Part shown: positions 32,601 through 41,390 of the stretch, in pieces
Position numbering within the stretch: the stretch's first letter is position 1
How the letters are laid out: every line of letters begins with the position of its first letter
Source of the DNA: JBBTCJ01 sp038043285
GTDB taxonomy: Bacteria; Planctomycetota; Phycisphaerae; UBA1845
Length of the DNA: 51,901 nucleotides
Direction: 5' to 3'
Assembly: GCA_038043285.1 (NCBI GenBank)
Contig: JBBTCJ010000085.1
Span: forward strand, 1-51,901
Made by a program: the position numbers and the translations under genes
Notes under the pieces: generated by a model
Database searches by the model: none
Told to the model about the DNA's origin: nothing
What the model saw: only the letters and a program-made list of their open reading frames with translations

Positions 32601-33299
32601 TCATCCACTCGCTTCTGCTCGCGGCGGTGATGGACCATGTGTCCGTTCGAGGTCCGGGGGCGGATCGACGTATTGCGCGTAGGTGGTGCTGAAGAAGGGG
32701 TGGCTGGTGCGATGCTCGCCCAGGAGCACCACAAGGACCGTTCGCAGTAAGACCCACAGGTCCAACCGCAGACTGCAAAGGCGGACGTAGGCCACGTCGT
32801 AGAGGATGCGCTCATCCCAGGAGGCAAGGGAACTGGCATAGACCTGTGCCAGACCGGTGACACCCGGTTGGACTTCCAGCCGCTGTCGGCGGAAGTCGTC
32901 GTAGGCTTCGACCTGGTCGAGCAGCGTCGGGCGCGGTCCGACCAGGGACATGTCGCCGCGAAGCACGTTGAGCAGTTGCGGCAACTCGTCGATTTTCAAG
33001 CGACGCAGCCACAGGCCGACGCGGGTGATGTCGGGGTGGTGAAGGGAGACGAGTTCCTTCGGATCGGGCTTGCGGTCGCCGAGCATGGTTCGGAACTTGA
33101 CGAGGCGAAACGGTTGCCCAAGACGTCCGCCGCGGGTCTGGATAAAGAAAAGCGGTCCGGAACTCGTCAGCTTGATCAACGCGGCCGCAAACAGAAACAC
33201 GGGGAGCAGCACGATCATCAAGACGCTGGCGGCGAACACGTCGACGGGTCGCTTGCCGAAGCGAGCCCAGGGGCTGAGGGTTGGTTGGGGGTTACTCAA
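32601..33299 (-). CDS. Undecaprenyl-phosphate sugar phosphotransferase (bacterial sugar transferase)
   Basis: Initiating sugar transferase of exopolysaccharide or lipopolysaccharide repeat synthesis (WbaP/WcaJ C-terminal domain, PglC-type monotopic fold), 232 residues. It contains the N-terminal re-entrant helix region (F-G-K-R-P-V-D-V-F-A-A-S-V-L-M), RLVKFRTMLGD, LRRLKIDELPQLLNVLRGDM, SLVGPRPTLLD (the catalytic D-E and P-R-P motifs), and VQPGVTGLAQVYA. A TTG at 33299 is the only start upstream of the conserved sequence. It is divergent to the sigma-54-type promoter at 33866. The exact sugar is unknown. Confidence 0.9.
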   Translation of the reverse strand: MSNPQPTLSPWARFGKRPVDVFAASVLMIVLLPVFLFAAALIKLTSSGPLFFIQTRGGRLGQPFRLVKFRTMLGDRKPDPKELVSLHHPDITRVGLWLRRLKIDELPQLLNVLRGDMSLVGPRPTLLDQVEAYDDFRRQRLEVQPGVTGLAQVYASSLASWDERILYDVAYVRLCSLRLDLWVLLRTVLVVLLGEHRTSHPFFSTTYAQYVDPPPDLERTHGPSPPRAEASG

Positions 33300-33780
33300 C
33301 GGATGACCGCGTTCCGATCGACTCCGAGGGAAACAACAGGATCCGCTACCGCGGCGCCATCCTCGTAGGCGGAGTTATTCGCGTGCTCGCGCGAGGCGGA
33401 TCCTACCATGCACATATCCTGGGCCGACACCCCAGGGATCCTCGTGCTGCATCGTCGAGATTCTTGCTGCCATGATATTCGGCAAACGCCGCCGGGGGGC
33501 TGGATGGATCGGACGGACGGCAGCGCGAGACCGGCGTACAAATCATGTTTGTGCTTGCGTTCCTCCCGACGACCACGGATTCTTTGAAGAAGTTCCGACG
33601 TAAGCGTCGTCCTGGCATTGGAGTTACGGGGCGGTACGCCGCGGGCACGCGATTCTCAGATTGTTTCCTGAGATTCCGTACGAGACCAGCGTTCGGCGCA
33701 CTGAACCCGCCAGGCGGTGCATTGTGCCACAAGATTAGGTGGTTGCTGAGTCGAAGTGGCTTGCGCAATTATTATTCGCA
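33300..33780. other. Intergenic region upstream of the sugar transferase
   Basis: About 480 bases with no gene that I can support. It lies between the divergent sugar transferase (start 33299) and the regulatory elements of 33781-33880. Small frames on both strands lack protein-like features. Confidence 0.45.
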
Positions 33781-33804
33781 CCAGGTGGTCGCCGGGACAC
33801 CTGG
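33781..33804. promoter_or_regulatory. Inverted repeat, likely activator site for sigma-54 promoter
   Basis: CCAGGTG at 33781-33787 is exactly complementary to CACCTGG at 33798-33804, with a ten-base spacer. It lies 61 bases upstream of the -24 box at 33866, i.e. about 110 to 87 bases upstream of the start of transcription. This is the usual position of enhancer-binding sites for NtrC-type activators. Binding protein unknown. Confidence 0.6.
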
Positions 33805-33865
33805 GCTTTAATTTGGCCGTTTGTCATTTATTGAATGCGGTGTCGCTTGATTGGAGGTTCGCGGT

Positions 33866-33880
33866 TGGCACGCCGTTTGC
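33866..33880 (+). promoter_or_regulatory. Consensus sigma-54 (-24/-12) promoter
   Basis: TGGCACG at 33866-33872, four bases, then TTGC at 33877-33880. This is an exact match to the consensus TGGCACG-N4-TTGC, with the GG and GC dinucleotides at the required 10-base spacing. Transcription would start near 33892 toward the membrane protein gene at 33985 and the haem genes. A dyad lies upstream. Confidence 0.72.
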
Positions 33881-33984
33881 GAGACGACACCCAAGCACCT
33901 GCGGTTCGTGGCCCGCCTTTGCGGGATCGGGTTGCGGACCGGGCGCAGGACTTGCCGATACCTTAGATACGGGAGGATGGTCCG

Positions 33985-34578
33985 TTGTTGCCGTCGAGCT
34001 TGTCCAACCCAGCGCCAAGCCACGGGGGTTCTCCGGCGGGGGCGGACCGCGCTTCCGATTCGGGTGGAAGGATGCGGGGGTTTTCCCACTTGCACGTTGC
34101 CGGCTTGCGGCGGCTGTTCTGGCTACTGCTCGCGGTCTGCCACGCTCCGGTGCTGGCGGCTTCGTGGCAGAAGCTGCTTTCCGGCGAGGATGCGCTTGGG
34201 CCGTGTCTGGTATTGACGCTGGTTATCCTCTTCTTCGGGTTGAAGCTTGTTGACGTTGCGGCGTTGCGTGTTCGAAAAAACCGCCGTGCATATGTGGCAT
34301 TGTGGGTGGTGGTCGCGTTCTTGCACGTCGACGTGCATGAGTCGGTCGATGGTCGTGTTGCGTTGGTTGAAGGCGTGACGGCGGTTGTTGCGGCCAGCCT
34401 GCTGGCGGCCAAGCCGTCCGTTCGTCGCGTGATCGAGGTTCTCGGAGCTAGGCCCGGCGGCGGTCGCGTCGGGCTGTCGTTGTATCGCTCTCATGAGACC
34501 GTGTGGTTCGACGCCTTCCGGCCCCACTGCTGGGCCTTGGCGTTTCAGATGTGTCGTCCCCACGCTCCTCCCGCCTGA
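33985..34578 (+). CDS. Membrane protein downstream of the sigma-54 promoter
   Basis: Unrecognised 197-residue protein. Residues about 42-58 (LRRLFWLLLAVCHAPVLAAS), 68-92 (LGPCLVLTLVILFFGLKLVD), 100-113 (AYVALWVVVAFLHV) and 123-140 are hydrophobic, giving three or four membrane segments; the tail is soluble. The TTG start at 33985 has GGGAGG seven to eight bases upstream; an ATG at 34072 is the alternative. The sigma-54 promoter about 95 bases upstream and the nearby sugar transferase suggest a role in envelope or exopolysaccharide biology, but no domain confirms it. The real-gene call rests on the hydrophobic periodicity and the promoter. Confidence 0.55.
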   Translation: MLPSSLSNPAPSHGGSPAGADRASDSGGRMRGFSHLHVAGLRRLFWLLLAVCHAPVLAASWQKLLSGEDALGPCLVLTLVILFFGLKLVDVAALRVRKNRRAYVALWVVVAFLHVDVHESVDGRVALVEGVTAVVAASLLAAKPSVRRVIEVLGARPGGGRVGLSLYRSHETVWFDAFRPHCWALAFQMCRPHAPPA

Positions 34579-34948
34579 CGTTGGTCCCAAGCCGTATAGG
34601 CCGTTTCAGGCCGTCTTGCAGTTGGAAAGTACATAGCTCCAGCCGTCGGAGGCGAGTGGATTCGTTCGTTGCGCCCGAGTGAGGGTTTAACGAACGGAAC
34701 GCCGCCACGCGATGTGGATCGCTGCCTTAGGGCGGATGAGGCTGCGTTGTCGGACTGATGGCGGGATCGGGAGTACGTCGGCGTGCCGCCGGACCCGGCA
34801 TCGCGCGGGCTGAAGCTCGCGGCCCAGGGCTGGGAGTTCACGGAAACGAGTACCATGCGACGCTGATCGTTGCCGATGCCGCGACGGGGATGTTCGGACG
34901 GCGGCCGCGCAGGGCGACGCGATCACAGGAACATTGGGGAGGCGTTCG
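34579..34948. other. Leader region upstream of the haem operon, with palindromic repeat
   Basis: About 370 bases without a convincing gene. A copy of the CGCGGGCT-type palindrome lies at 34803-34822 (GCGCGGGCTGAAGCTCGC core). No clear -35/-10 pair or terminator could be recognised, so whether hemHA has its own promoter or reads from 33866 is open. Confidence 0.5.
34803..34822. repeat. Palindromic repeat upstream of hemHA
   Basis: GCGCGGGCTGAAGCTCGCGG, one mismatch from a perfect inverted repeat; member of the family also found at 16445, 25768, 43107 and 45468. Confidence 0.75.
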
Positions 34949-37330
34949 ATGGAACTGAATCAATTGGCTCCGCGTTCCGCGCAGCCGGCCGATGGAGAAG
35001 CGGCCTGCGGGCGGAGTAGGAAAGCCGTTTTGCTGATCAACCTGGGGACGCCGCAAGCGCCCACGGCGGCGGCGGTTCGCCGTTACTTGTCTCAATTCCT
35101 GTCCGATCCGACGGTGATCCAGCTTCCTCGCGGGTGGCGATGGTTCAACCGCCCGCTCGGGGCGTTGATCGCATTCCTTCGTGCTCCGCGGAGCGCGAAG
35201 ATGTACCAGAAGGTTTGGACTCCGGAGGGATCGCCGCTGCTGACGATTAGCCGGGCGCAGGCGGAGGCGCTGGAAGAATCGCTGCCGTCGGGTTGGCGGG
35301 TGTTTGTGGGGATGCGCTACGGAGAGCCGTCGATCCCGGACGCGCTTCGTGAGATCGAGGAGGCGGGCTTTGAGCAGCTGACGATCGTTCCCATGTACCC
35401 GCAGTTCAGCGGACCGACGACGGGGACCGCACTGGACGAGGTTCATAAGTACCTTCAGGGCGCGATGCACACGTTGCACGTCACGACGCGCACAACCTGG
35501 TACGGCGATCACCGGTACATCGCGGCGCAGTCAGGGTTGCTGGCGTCGTACGCGCGTTCCGCGGGACTCGGGCCGGAGAACTGCTACCTGCTCTTCTCGA
35601 CGCACGGATTGCCCGCCGCGTACGTACGAAGGGGCGATCCGTATCCGGGGCACGTGGCACGCACGGTCAGCCTGGTGATGGAGCAGTTGGGTTGGCCGAG
35701 CGACCGGGCGTCGCTTGCCTATCAGAGCCGGTTTGGCCCAGCCAAGTGGTTGGACCCGTACACCGACGTCGTGTTGCAGAACCTCGCCAAGGCTGGGGAG
35801 AAGAAGGTGCTGGTTTGCCCCGTCAGTTTCACGGCGGATTGCCTGGAGACGCTCGAAGAAATTGACGTGCGCTATCGGGAGTTGCTCGAGGAGCGCGGAA
35901 CGGAGCTGTACCTGTGTCCGGCGCTCAACGCGGATCCGGGGTTCATTTCAGCCCTGAAGCACCTCGTGTTGCAGGGGGTTACGCCGATGTCCGGCGCGGG
36001 GCGGCATCCCGCAGCTTCTGAAACGTATTCCCCTGCCGCTCGTCCATCGGACCGTGGGAGCGCGGTTTCAGCGCCCGATCGTTTCGGCGATCGTCGGGCG
36101 GGCGTGGTCCAGGCGGATGGACATGAGTTCACCATGATCGGGGTGTCGGTGAATGGAGCGCTAGACCACGAGTCGCCCGTTCGACACGTGGACGCGGCGA
36201 CGTTGTTGCGGGTGAAGAGGCCGGCGTGCGAGATTCCCAATGTTCTTCGCGAGTTGAGCGTGGAGGTCGCGGAAGCGTGGATCTGGAACACCTGCCGTCG
36301 CTTCGAGTTGTACTGCTGGCTGCCGCAGGCGACCGGCGAAGAGGGGCGGAGTCGCCTGGAGCGCATTCGAAGCAGTTTGTTCCCGGACTCGGCTTCATTA
36401 AACGGCGAAGTGAACATTCTATCCGGGGATGCGGCGCGGCGGCGGTTGTTGCGCACGGCGGCCGGTTTGGAAAGCCACCTTCCCGGCGAGCGGGACGTTC
36501 TCGAGCAACTCCACGCGGCGTATCGGTTGGCCGAACGGGCCGGGACGTTGGGTCGGCGGAGCCAAGCTCTTTTGGAGGAGGTGACATCGGCGGAACAGAG
36601 TCTGCGTGATTCGACGGAGTGGGGCCGGTTTCGCGTGGACTATTGCCAGGTCGTCCTGCAAAGGGCGGCGGCGGAATCGGGAGTGGATTTCGCGGCGGCG
36701 CGAATTGTGGTGCTGGGCGGTTCGACCACGTCGGCAGGGGTGCTGCGAACGCTGCGTGAAGAGTTTTCCGTCCGCGACCGGCAGTTGACGCTGCTGCATC
36801 GCGGTCACAAGCACGGAGGGCATCTCAAACTGCTGCGCAGCGCGATCGGCGCCGGCAGGCGAATTCGCGTGCAGAATTACCAGGAGCGCGCAGTGGGGCA
36901 GGCCGTCGCGGAGGCGGAGGTGGCGATCTTCGGCGTGGATTCGCAGGAGCCGGTGCTGGACCGCGCAAGTCTGGCGACCCTGTGCGCCGGTCGAGCGAAA
37001 CCTCTGCTCATCATCGACATGAACGTGTTTGGTTCGACCGTTGGGTGCGAAGACCTTCCGGAGGCAAGGTTGTATTCGGCGGCTGTCCTGGATCGTTGGG
37101 CGGCGGAGCACGGCGCGGAAATGTGCCGTAATCGCGCCTTCCGGGCCGCGGCCGACGAGGCGGAACGCTGGATCGCCGAACGATTCAACGCGTCCGTGCG
37201 CCGTTGCGGCGGTGCCCGCCCGGTGCATCGGATTCGTGATCACCACGAGGCGTGCGCGTGCGCGGACTCAACGGCGCCGGAACGCGAGCGGGCATTGGCC
37301 CCAACGGGGCCGGGGGGAGGAAGGCCATGA
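34949..37330 (+). CDS. hemH-hemA: Ferrochelatase / glutamyl-tRNA reductase fusion (HemH-HemA)
   Basis: A 793-residue protein joining the last and the first enzyme of haem synthesis. Residues about 24-342 are ferrochelatase (HemH, inserts iron into protoporphyrin). It shows VLLINLGTPQAPTAAAVRRY, the P-M-Y-P-Q-F-S-G loop, the catalytic His219 in FSTHGLPAAY and the Glu pair near 303-304 in ADCLETLEEID. A low-complexity linker of about 55 residues follows. Residues about 395-740 are a glutamyl-tRNA reductase (HemA) with the nucleophile Cys449 in W-N-T-C-R-R-F-E and GLESHLPGERDVL. In its NADPH domain the usual G-A-G motif reads LGGSTTSAG and the usual D-I-A-V-P-R-D reads D-M-N-V-F-G-S. There is no stop between the domains, and GGGGAGG six bases before the ATG fixes the start. 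It overlaps hemN by four bases. Confidence 0.88.
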   Translation: MELNQLAPRSAQPADGEAACGRSRKAVLLINLGTPQAPTAAAVRRYLSQFLSDPTVIQLPRGWRWFNRPLGALIAFLRAPRSAKMYQKVWTPEGSPLLTISRAQAEALEESLPSGWRVFVGMRYGEPSIPDALREIEEAGFEQLTIVPMYPQFSGPTTGTALDEVHKYLQGAMHTLHVTTRTTWYGDHRYIAAQSGLLASYARSAGLGPENCYLLFSTHGLPAAYVRRGDPYPGHVARTVSLVMEQLGWPSDRASLAYQSRFGPAKWLDPYTDVVLQNLAKAGEKKVLVCPVSFTADCLETLEEIDVRYRELLEERGTELYLCPALNADPGFISALKHLVLQGVTPMSGAGRHPAASETYSPAARPSDRGSAVSAPDRFGDRRAGVVQADGHEFTMIGVSVNGALDHESPVRHVDAATLLRVKRPACEIPNVLRELSVEVAEAWIWNTCRRFELYCWLPQATGEEGRSRLERIRSSLFPDSASLNGEVNILSGDAARRRLLRTAAGLESHLPGERDVLEQLHAAYRLAERAGTLGRRSQALLEEVTSAEQSLRDSTEWGRFRVDYCQVVLQRAAAESGVDFAAARIVVLGGSTTSAGVLRTLREEFSVRDRQLTLLHRGHKHGGHLKLLRSAIGAGRRIRVQNYQERAVGQAVAEAEVAIFGVDSQEPVLDRASLATLCAGRAKPLLIIDMNVFGSTVGCEDLPEARLYSAAVLDRWAAEHGAEMCRNRAFRAAADEAERWIAERFNASVRRCGGARPVHRIRDHHEACACADSTAPERERALAPTGPGGGRP

Positions 37331-38766
37331 TTCTCGACCACACGCCGCTGGCTTGGCATCCGATGGACCGGGAGGTGTTCCGTCGATACGCGGGCCTGTC
37401 GCTGCCGCGGCACGTCGCGTATCCGATGCCCACGTGGTGGGGTGAAATGGACGAGGCGGCGGCGCGGACCCTGTATGGGGAGTATTTCTCATACGCGGCC
37501 GCTCACGACCTGTCGCTCTACGTGCATATCCCTTTTTGCGCGGAGTTGTGCAAGTTCTGTGCATGCAACCGGGTGATTCTGGGACGGTCGCGGGTACCGG
37601 CGGAGGAACGCGTGGAGCGGTACCTGGCGGCGCTGGAGCGGGAGATCCGCATGGTTGCGGCGCTGAACCGGCAGGGAAAGCCGCTTCGACAGATTCATTG
37701 GGGCGGCGGAAGTCCCACCTATCTGACGGCGTCGCAGATCGAGCGCATCCACGGCGTCGTGCGGGACAGCTTCGACGTCAGCGACGACGCGGAAATCGCC
37801 ATGGAGATGGACCCGCGTGGCGCAAGCGGCGAGAAGCTGCCGGCTCTGCGCGGTATGGGATTCAATCGCGCGTCCATCGGGGTGCAGGACTTCGATCCGC
37901 GGGTCCAGGAGCACGTACGACGAGAACAGCCCTATGAGATCGTGGCGGAGTTTGTGGAACGATGTCGCAAACTAGATTTTGACAGCGTCAACTTTGATCT
38001 GATTTACGGCATGCCGTTTCAGACGGTGGAGACCATGGACCAGACGGTTCGGCAGGCGATCCAGCTTTCGCCGGATCGGGTGGCGTTTTATCATTACGCG
38101 CAGATTCCGGACAAGATCGCCACCCAAAGGGGGATGGATTACGCCCATTTGCCAGACAGCGAGACGAAGTTGGATATGTTCCTGCAATCTTATGACCGCT
38201 TTACCGAGGCGGGCTACGAGTTTATCGGGCTGGATCATTTCGCCAAGCCCGGCGAAGGTCTGTCCCGGGCGCTTCGCGAGGGGACCATTCAGCGAAATTT
38301 CCAGGGGATGACCACGGGCGGCGATCTCGCGTTGCTCGGGGTCGGGGCCTCGGCCATCGGGCATTTGCCGGGAATGGGGTATCTCCAAAACCTCAAGGAG
38401 ACGGAGGATTACGTCGCCCGCCTGGAGAGCGGCCAGATGGCCGTCGAGCGAGGGAAGCGGTTCACAGAGGAGGATTGCATACGCCAGGCTGTCGTGGGGC
38501 AGTTGTACTGCCTGGGGCGGATTGTCCCGGAGGAAATTGACAGCGCATTCGGGATTTGCTTCGGGCGCCATTTCGCGCGCGAGTTGGACATTATGGAGGA
38601 ATTGGCGCGGGACGGTTTGGTAGAAATGGACGGCGCGGGAGAAATGCACGCGACGATGCCGCTGGGGCGAGTCTTGCTGCGTAACCTTGCGGCTGTGTTC
38701 GACGCCTACCTTCACCCCGAGGCGTACCGAAAAGGGGAACTGCATTGTTTTTCCGTCAATGCATAG
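37327..38766 (+). CDS. hemN: Oxygen-independent coproporphyrinogen III oxidase (HemN)
   Basis: Radical-SAM enzyme that decarboxylates coproporphyrinogen III to protoporphyrinogen IX without oxygen. The cluster motif C-A-E-L-C-K-F-C-A-C (Cys71, 75, 78 and the HemN-specific Cys80) is present, followed by HWGGGSPTYLT and the SAM-binding MEMDPRG, IGVQDF and DLIYGMPFQT. The length of 479 is normal. The start ATG overlaps the hemHA stop (ATGA) and is preceded by GGAGGAAGG, showing coupling. The fourth cysteine separates true HemN from HemW-type proteins that lack it. Because the rest of the pathway includes a flavin PPO, the organism seems to be able to work at low oxygen at least for this step. 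Confidence 0.95.
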   Translation: MILDHTPLAWHPMDREVFRRYAGLSLPRHVAYPMPTWWGEMDEAAARTLYGEYFSYAAAHDLSLYVHIPFCAELCKFCACNRVILGRSRVPAEERVERYLAALEREIRMVAALNRQGKPLRQIHWGGGSPTYLTASQIERIHGVVRDSFDVSDDAEIAMEMDPRGASGEKLPALRGMGFNRASIGVQDFDPRVQEHVRREQPYEIVAEFVERCRKLDFDSVNFDLIYGMPFQTVETMDQTVRQAIQLSPDRVAFYHYAQIPDKIATQRGMDYAHLPDSETKLDMFLQSYDRFTEAGYEFIGLDHFAKPGEGLSRALREGTIQRNFQGMTTGGDLALLGVGASAIGHLPGMGYLQNLKETEDYVARLESGQMAVERGKRFTEEDCIRQAVVGQLYCLGRIVPEEIDSAFGICFGRHFARELDIMEELARDGLVEMDGAGEMHATMPLGRVLLRNLAAVFDAYLHPEAYRKGELHCFSVNA

Positions 38767-38781
38767 TGAATAGAGCACGGT

Positions 38782-39834
38782 ATGTTAAAGAACGATCTCG
38801 TATTGAGGGCTGCAAGACGCGAACGGACGGAGAGAACGCCGGTGTGGATGATGCGCCAGGCGGGGCGCACGGACCCGGCCTATAGGGCATTGCGGGAAAG
38901 GGTCGAACTGCCGCTGGAGGAGATGTTCCGCAATCCGGAGATTGCGGCGGAGGTCTCCATTCTTCCGGAACGCATCGGCGTTGACGCCATCATTGTCTTT
39001 CAGGACATCCTCACGCCACTGGAACCCATGGGCGCGGCGTTTGAGTTCGCGCCGGGACCGAGGCTTCGCCGCCCTTTCGGCTCGGCGGCGGATTTCAGAC
39101 GTCTTCACTCCATTGATGTGGAACGGGACTTGTGGTTTGTGGGGAGGGAGATTGAACTCATTCTGGAGAAACTGGACGGAAGGCTTCCTCTGTTGGGCTT
39201 TGCCGGAGGGCCGATGACGCTTGCGTTTTTCCTCATGGCAGGCGGCAGTCCGTCGTTGGGCGACCAGGGTCTTCGTTCGTTCATGCGGGAGGATCGGGAA
39301 GCGTTCCAATCATTGTTGGATCTCCTGACGGGAATGACGATTGACTATCTACGGTTGCAGATTGACCACGGCGTTCATGCGGTGCAGTTGTTTGAATCGT
39401 TGGCCGATCGGCTGACGGACGAAGAGTACGATGCGTTTGCACGTCCTTGTCAGGCGCGGATTCTTTCCCAACTTCCCACCCACGTGCCAAAAATTCTGTT
39501 TTGCAAGGGGCGAAGCAATGTGGGCCAAATGCTCGCCTCGGGTGCGGACGTATTGAGCGTGGGAGAATGCGTCGACCTTCGCTCTGCCGCAGAGCAATAT
39601 GGAGACCAAACGGCTTTTCAGGGTAATCTGGACCACCACCTCGTGGCCACTGGTAGTTTGGAGGAGATCGACGAGGCAGTCGAAAAATGCATTGATGCGG
39701 GCGGCGGTAGGGGTCACATTCTGAATCTTAGTCATGGGTTGATGCAGCACACGCCGTTTTGCAACGTGTGTCGGGTGGTGGATGTGGCCAGACGATATTG
39801 CGCGAAGCGGGAGAGCGAGGCGCGGATTGGATAA
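38782..39834 (+). CDS. hemE: Uroporphyrinogen decarboxylase
   Basis: Cytoplasmic enzyme that removes four carboxyls from uroporphyrinogen III to give coproporphyrinogen III. Motifs are P-V-W-M-M-R-Q-A-G-R near the N-terminus (canonical P-V-W-x-M-R-Q-A-G-R), FQDILTP with the substrate-binding Asp, GFAGGPMTL and the C-terminal NLSHGLMQHTPFCNV where the family has N-L-G-H-G-[IV]. The 350-residue length is normal. It starts 15 bases after the hemN stop; the ribosome site is weak, suggesting coupling. It is followed four bases later by hemG. Confidence 0.96.
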   Translation: MLKNDLVLRAARRERTERTPVWMMRQAGRTDPAYRALRERVELPLEEMFRNPEIAAEVSILPERIGVDAIIVFQDILTPLEPMGAAFEFAPGPRLRRPFGSAADFRRLHSIDVERDLWFVGREIELILEKLDGRLPLLGFAGGPMTLAFFLMAGGSPSLGDQGLRSFMREDREAFQSLLDLLTGMTIDYLRLQIDHGVHAVQLFESLADRLTDEEYDAFARPCQARILSQLPTHVPKILFCKGRSNVGQMLASGADVLSVGECVDLRSAAEQYGDQTAFQGNLDHHLVATGSLEEIDEAVEKCIDAGGGRGHILNLSHGLMQHTPFCNVCRVVDVARRYCAKRESEARIG

Positions 39835-39838
39835 CATC

Positions 39839-41290
39839 ATGGTGTCGGCAGATAGGGAGATCGTTGTCGTCGGAGCGGGAATCAGCGGGCTTGCGGCGGC
39901 GTGGAGGCTGAGGCAGGCCGGGATAGACGTGGGCGTGCTCGAGGGGGGCGAGAAGGTTGGAGGGTATGCCCGGACGGAGCGTCGGGCCGGGTTCCTGCTG
40001 GAGAAAGGCCCGTTCAATGTGTTGGTGCGGGACGCTTCGTTTGAGGCGCTCCTGGACGACTTCGCCGGTGAAGTCCAAGTCGTTGCGGCCGACAAAGCCG
40101 CCGGGAATCGCTACCTGTATCGCCGTGGCGAGCTGTGTCGAGTTCCCACCAACCCACTGGCCATGCTGACGACGTCGTTGCTGAGCGTCGGGGGGCGCCT
40201 TCGCCTGTTGGGAGGCCTATTCGTATCGAAGGCCGCGGACCAGTCGGAGCAGACGATTGAGCAGGCGGCTTCGCGCCGACTGGGGCGTGAGGCTGCGGAT
40301 ACTTTGGTCAGCGCCGCGATTGCGGGGATTTACGCGGGCGACATATCCAAGCTGAGTCTAAGCGCGTGTTTTCCTAAGGTCGCGGAAGTTGACGCCGAAA
40401 CGCGGAGCCTCATCGGGTACGGATTGCGGGCGGCTGTTCGCCGAAAGAAGGGCGGATCGGGGCGCTCCGGGAGGTGGCGCGGCATGGTGAACTGCGACGG
40501 CGGGTTGGGAGCGTTAACTTCGGCGATCGGCGCGCGGCTTGGCGAGAGGCTGATGACGGAGTGCCGCGTGGAGGAATTGCATTCGGTGGACGGCGGGTAT
40601 GCCCTGGTCTATCGGCGCGGCCGAGGCGGCAGGGATAGCCTGTACGCGCGAAGGATCGTGCTGGCGCTTCCGGTGGAAGCCGCCAGCGGGCTGTTGGAGG
40701 ACGTCTGTCCGGATGGGGCGGAGGCGCTGGGCGGAATCGAGAGCGCGTCGGCGGTGGTGCTGAATTTGGGGTATCGCCGCGAGGACATCGAGCATCCGTT
40801 GAATGGATTCGGGTTTCTCGTCCCGCGGAACGAGCCGGAGGTTCCGGTCATGGGCGTTCTGTGGGCGGACAGCACCTTCCCGCATGTCGCGCCGGCGGGC
40901 TATCGACTCTTGCGGGTTTTCCTCGGCGGCGCGCGCGATCCGGACGCGGTGAAAAGGAGCGACGGCGAGTTACTTCGGATGGCCGAGGGACCGTTGCGGA
41001 AGGCGCTGGGCGTCATCGGATCTCCGATGCTCGTGGATGTCTGCAGGCACCCGGCGGCAATTCCACAGTATCATTGCGGACACGCGAGCAAGATTGCCCG
41101 ACTGGAAGCGGCGATCGGGCGGCAGCCGGGTCTATCGGTCATCGGGAATTTCTTGCATGGAATCTCCGTGAACGACTGCGTTCGAGTGGCGATGCAATGT
41201 GCGGAGCGAGTGATCGAGGCGCGGCGCCATGGAACGGTTCCTTCGGCGCCGGTGGCAGAGTGCTGCGAGCACTACGCATTCCCACAATAG
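39839..41290 (+). CDS. hemG: Protoporphyrinogen oxidase (HemY-type, FAD)
   Basis: FAD-dependent oxidase that converts protoporphyrinogen IX to protoporphyrin IX, using oxygen in known homologues (named hemG or hemY). The dinucleotide-binding motif VVVGAGISGLAAAWRLRQAG is at residues 8-27; the FAD- and substrate-site features KVGGYARTERRAG and the C-terminal LSVIGNFLHGISVNDCV are seen. Length 483 fits. The ATG at 39839 lies four bases after the hemE stop, setting the true start; the open frame 5' of it lies within hemE. Membrane association is typical. Confidence 0.9.
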   Translation: MVSADREIVVVGAGISGLAAAWRLRQAGIDVGVLEGGEKVGGYARTERRAGFLLEKGPFNVLVRDASFEALLDDFAGEVQVVAADKAAGNRYLYRRGELCRVPTNPLAMLTTSLLSVGGRLRLLGGLFVSKAADQSEQTIEQAASRRLGREAADTLVSAAIAGIYAGDISKLSLSACFPKVAEVDAETRSLIGYGLRAAVRRKKGGSGRSGRWRGMVNCDGGLGALTSAIGARLGERLMTECRVEELHSVDGGYALVYRRGRGGRDSLYARRIVLALPVEAASGLLEDVCPDGAEALGGIESASAVVLNLGYRREDIEHPLNGFGFLVPRNEPEVPVMGVLWADSTFPHVAPAGYRLLRVFLGGARDPDAVKRSDGELLRMAEGPLRKALGVIGSPMLVDVCRHPAAIPQYHCGHASKIARLEAAIGRQPGLSVIGNFLHGISVNDCVRVAMQCAERVIEARRHGTVPSAPVAECCEHYAFPQ

Positions 41291-41390
41291 GCCACGCGTT
41301 GGCTCGGACCGACACTGGCGGACGAGGCGCCCAGCCGAAAGCACCGCCAGTGGTTGGGATTGGTATTGGGCGAAGGGAGGATCGACGGCG

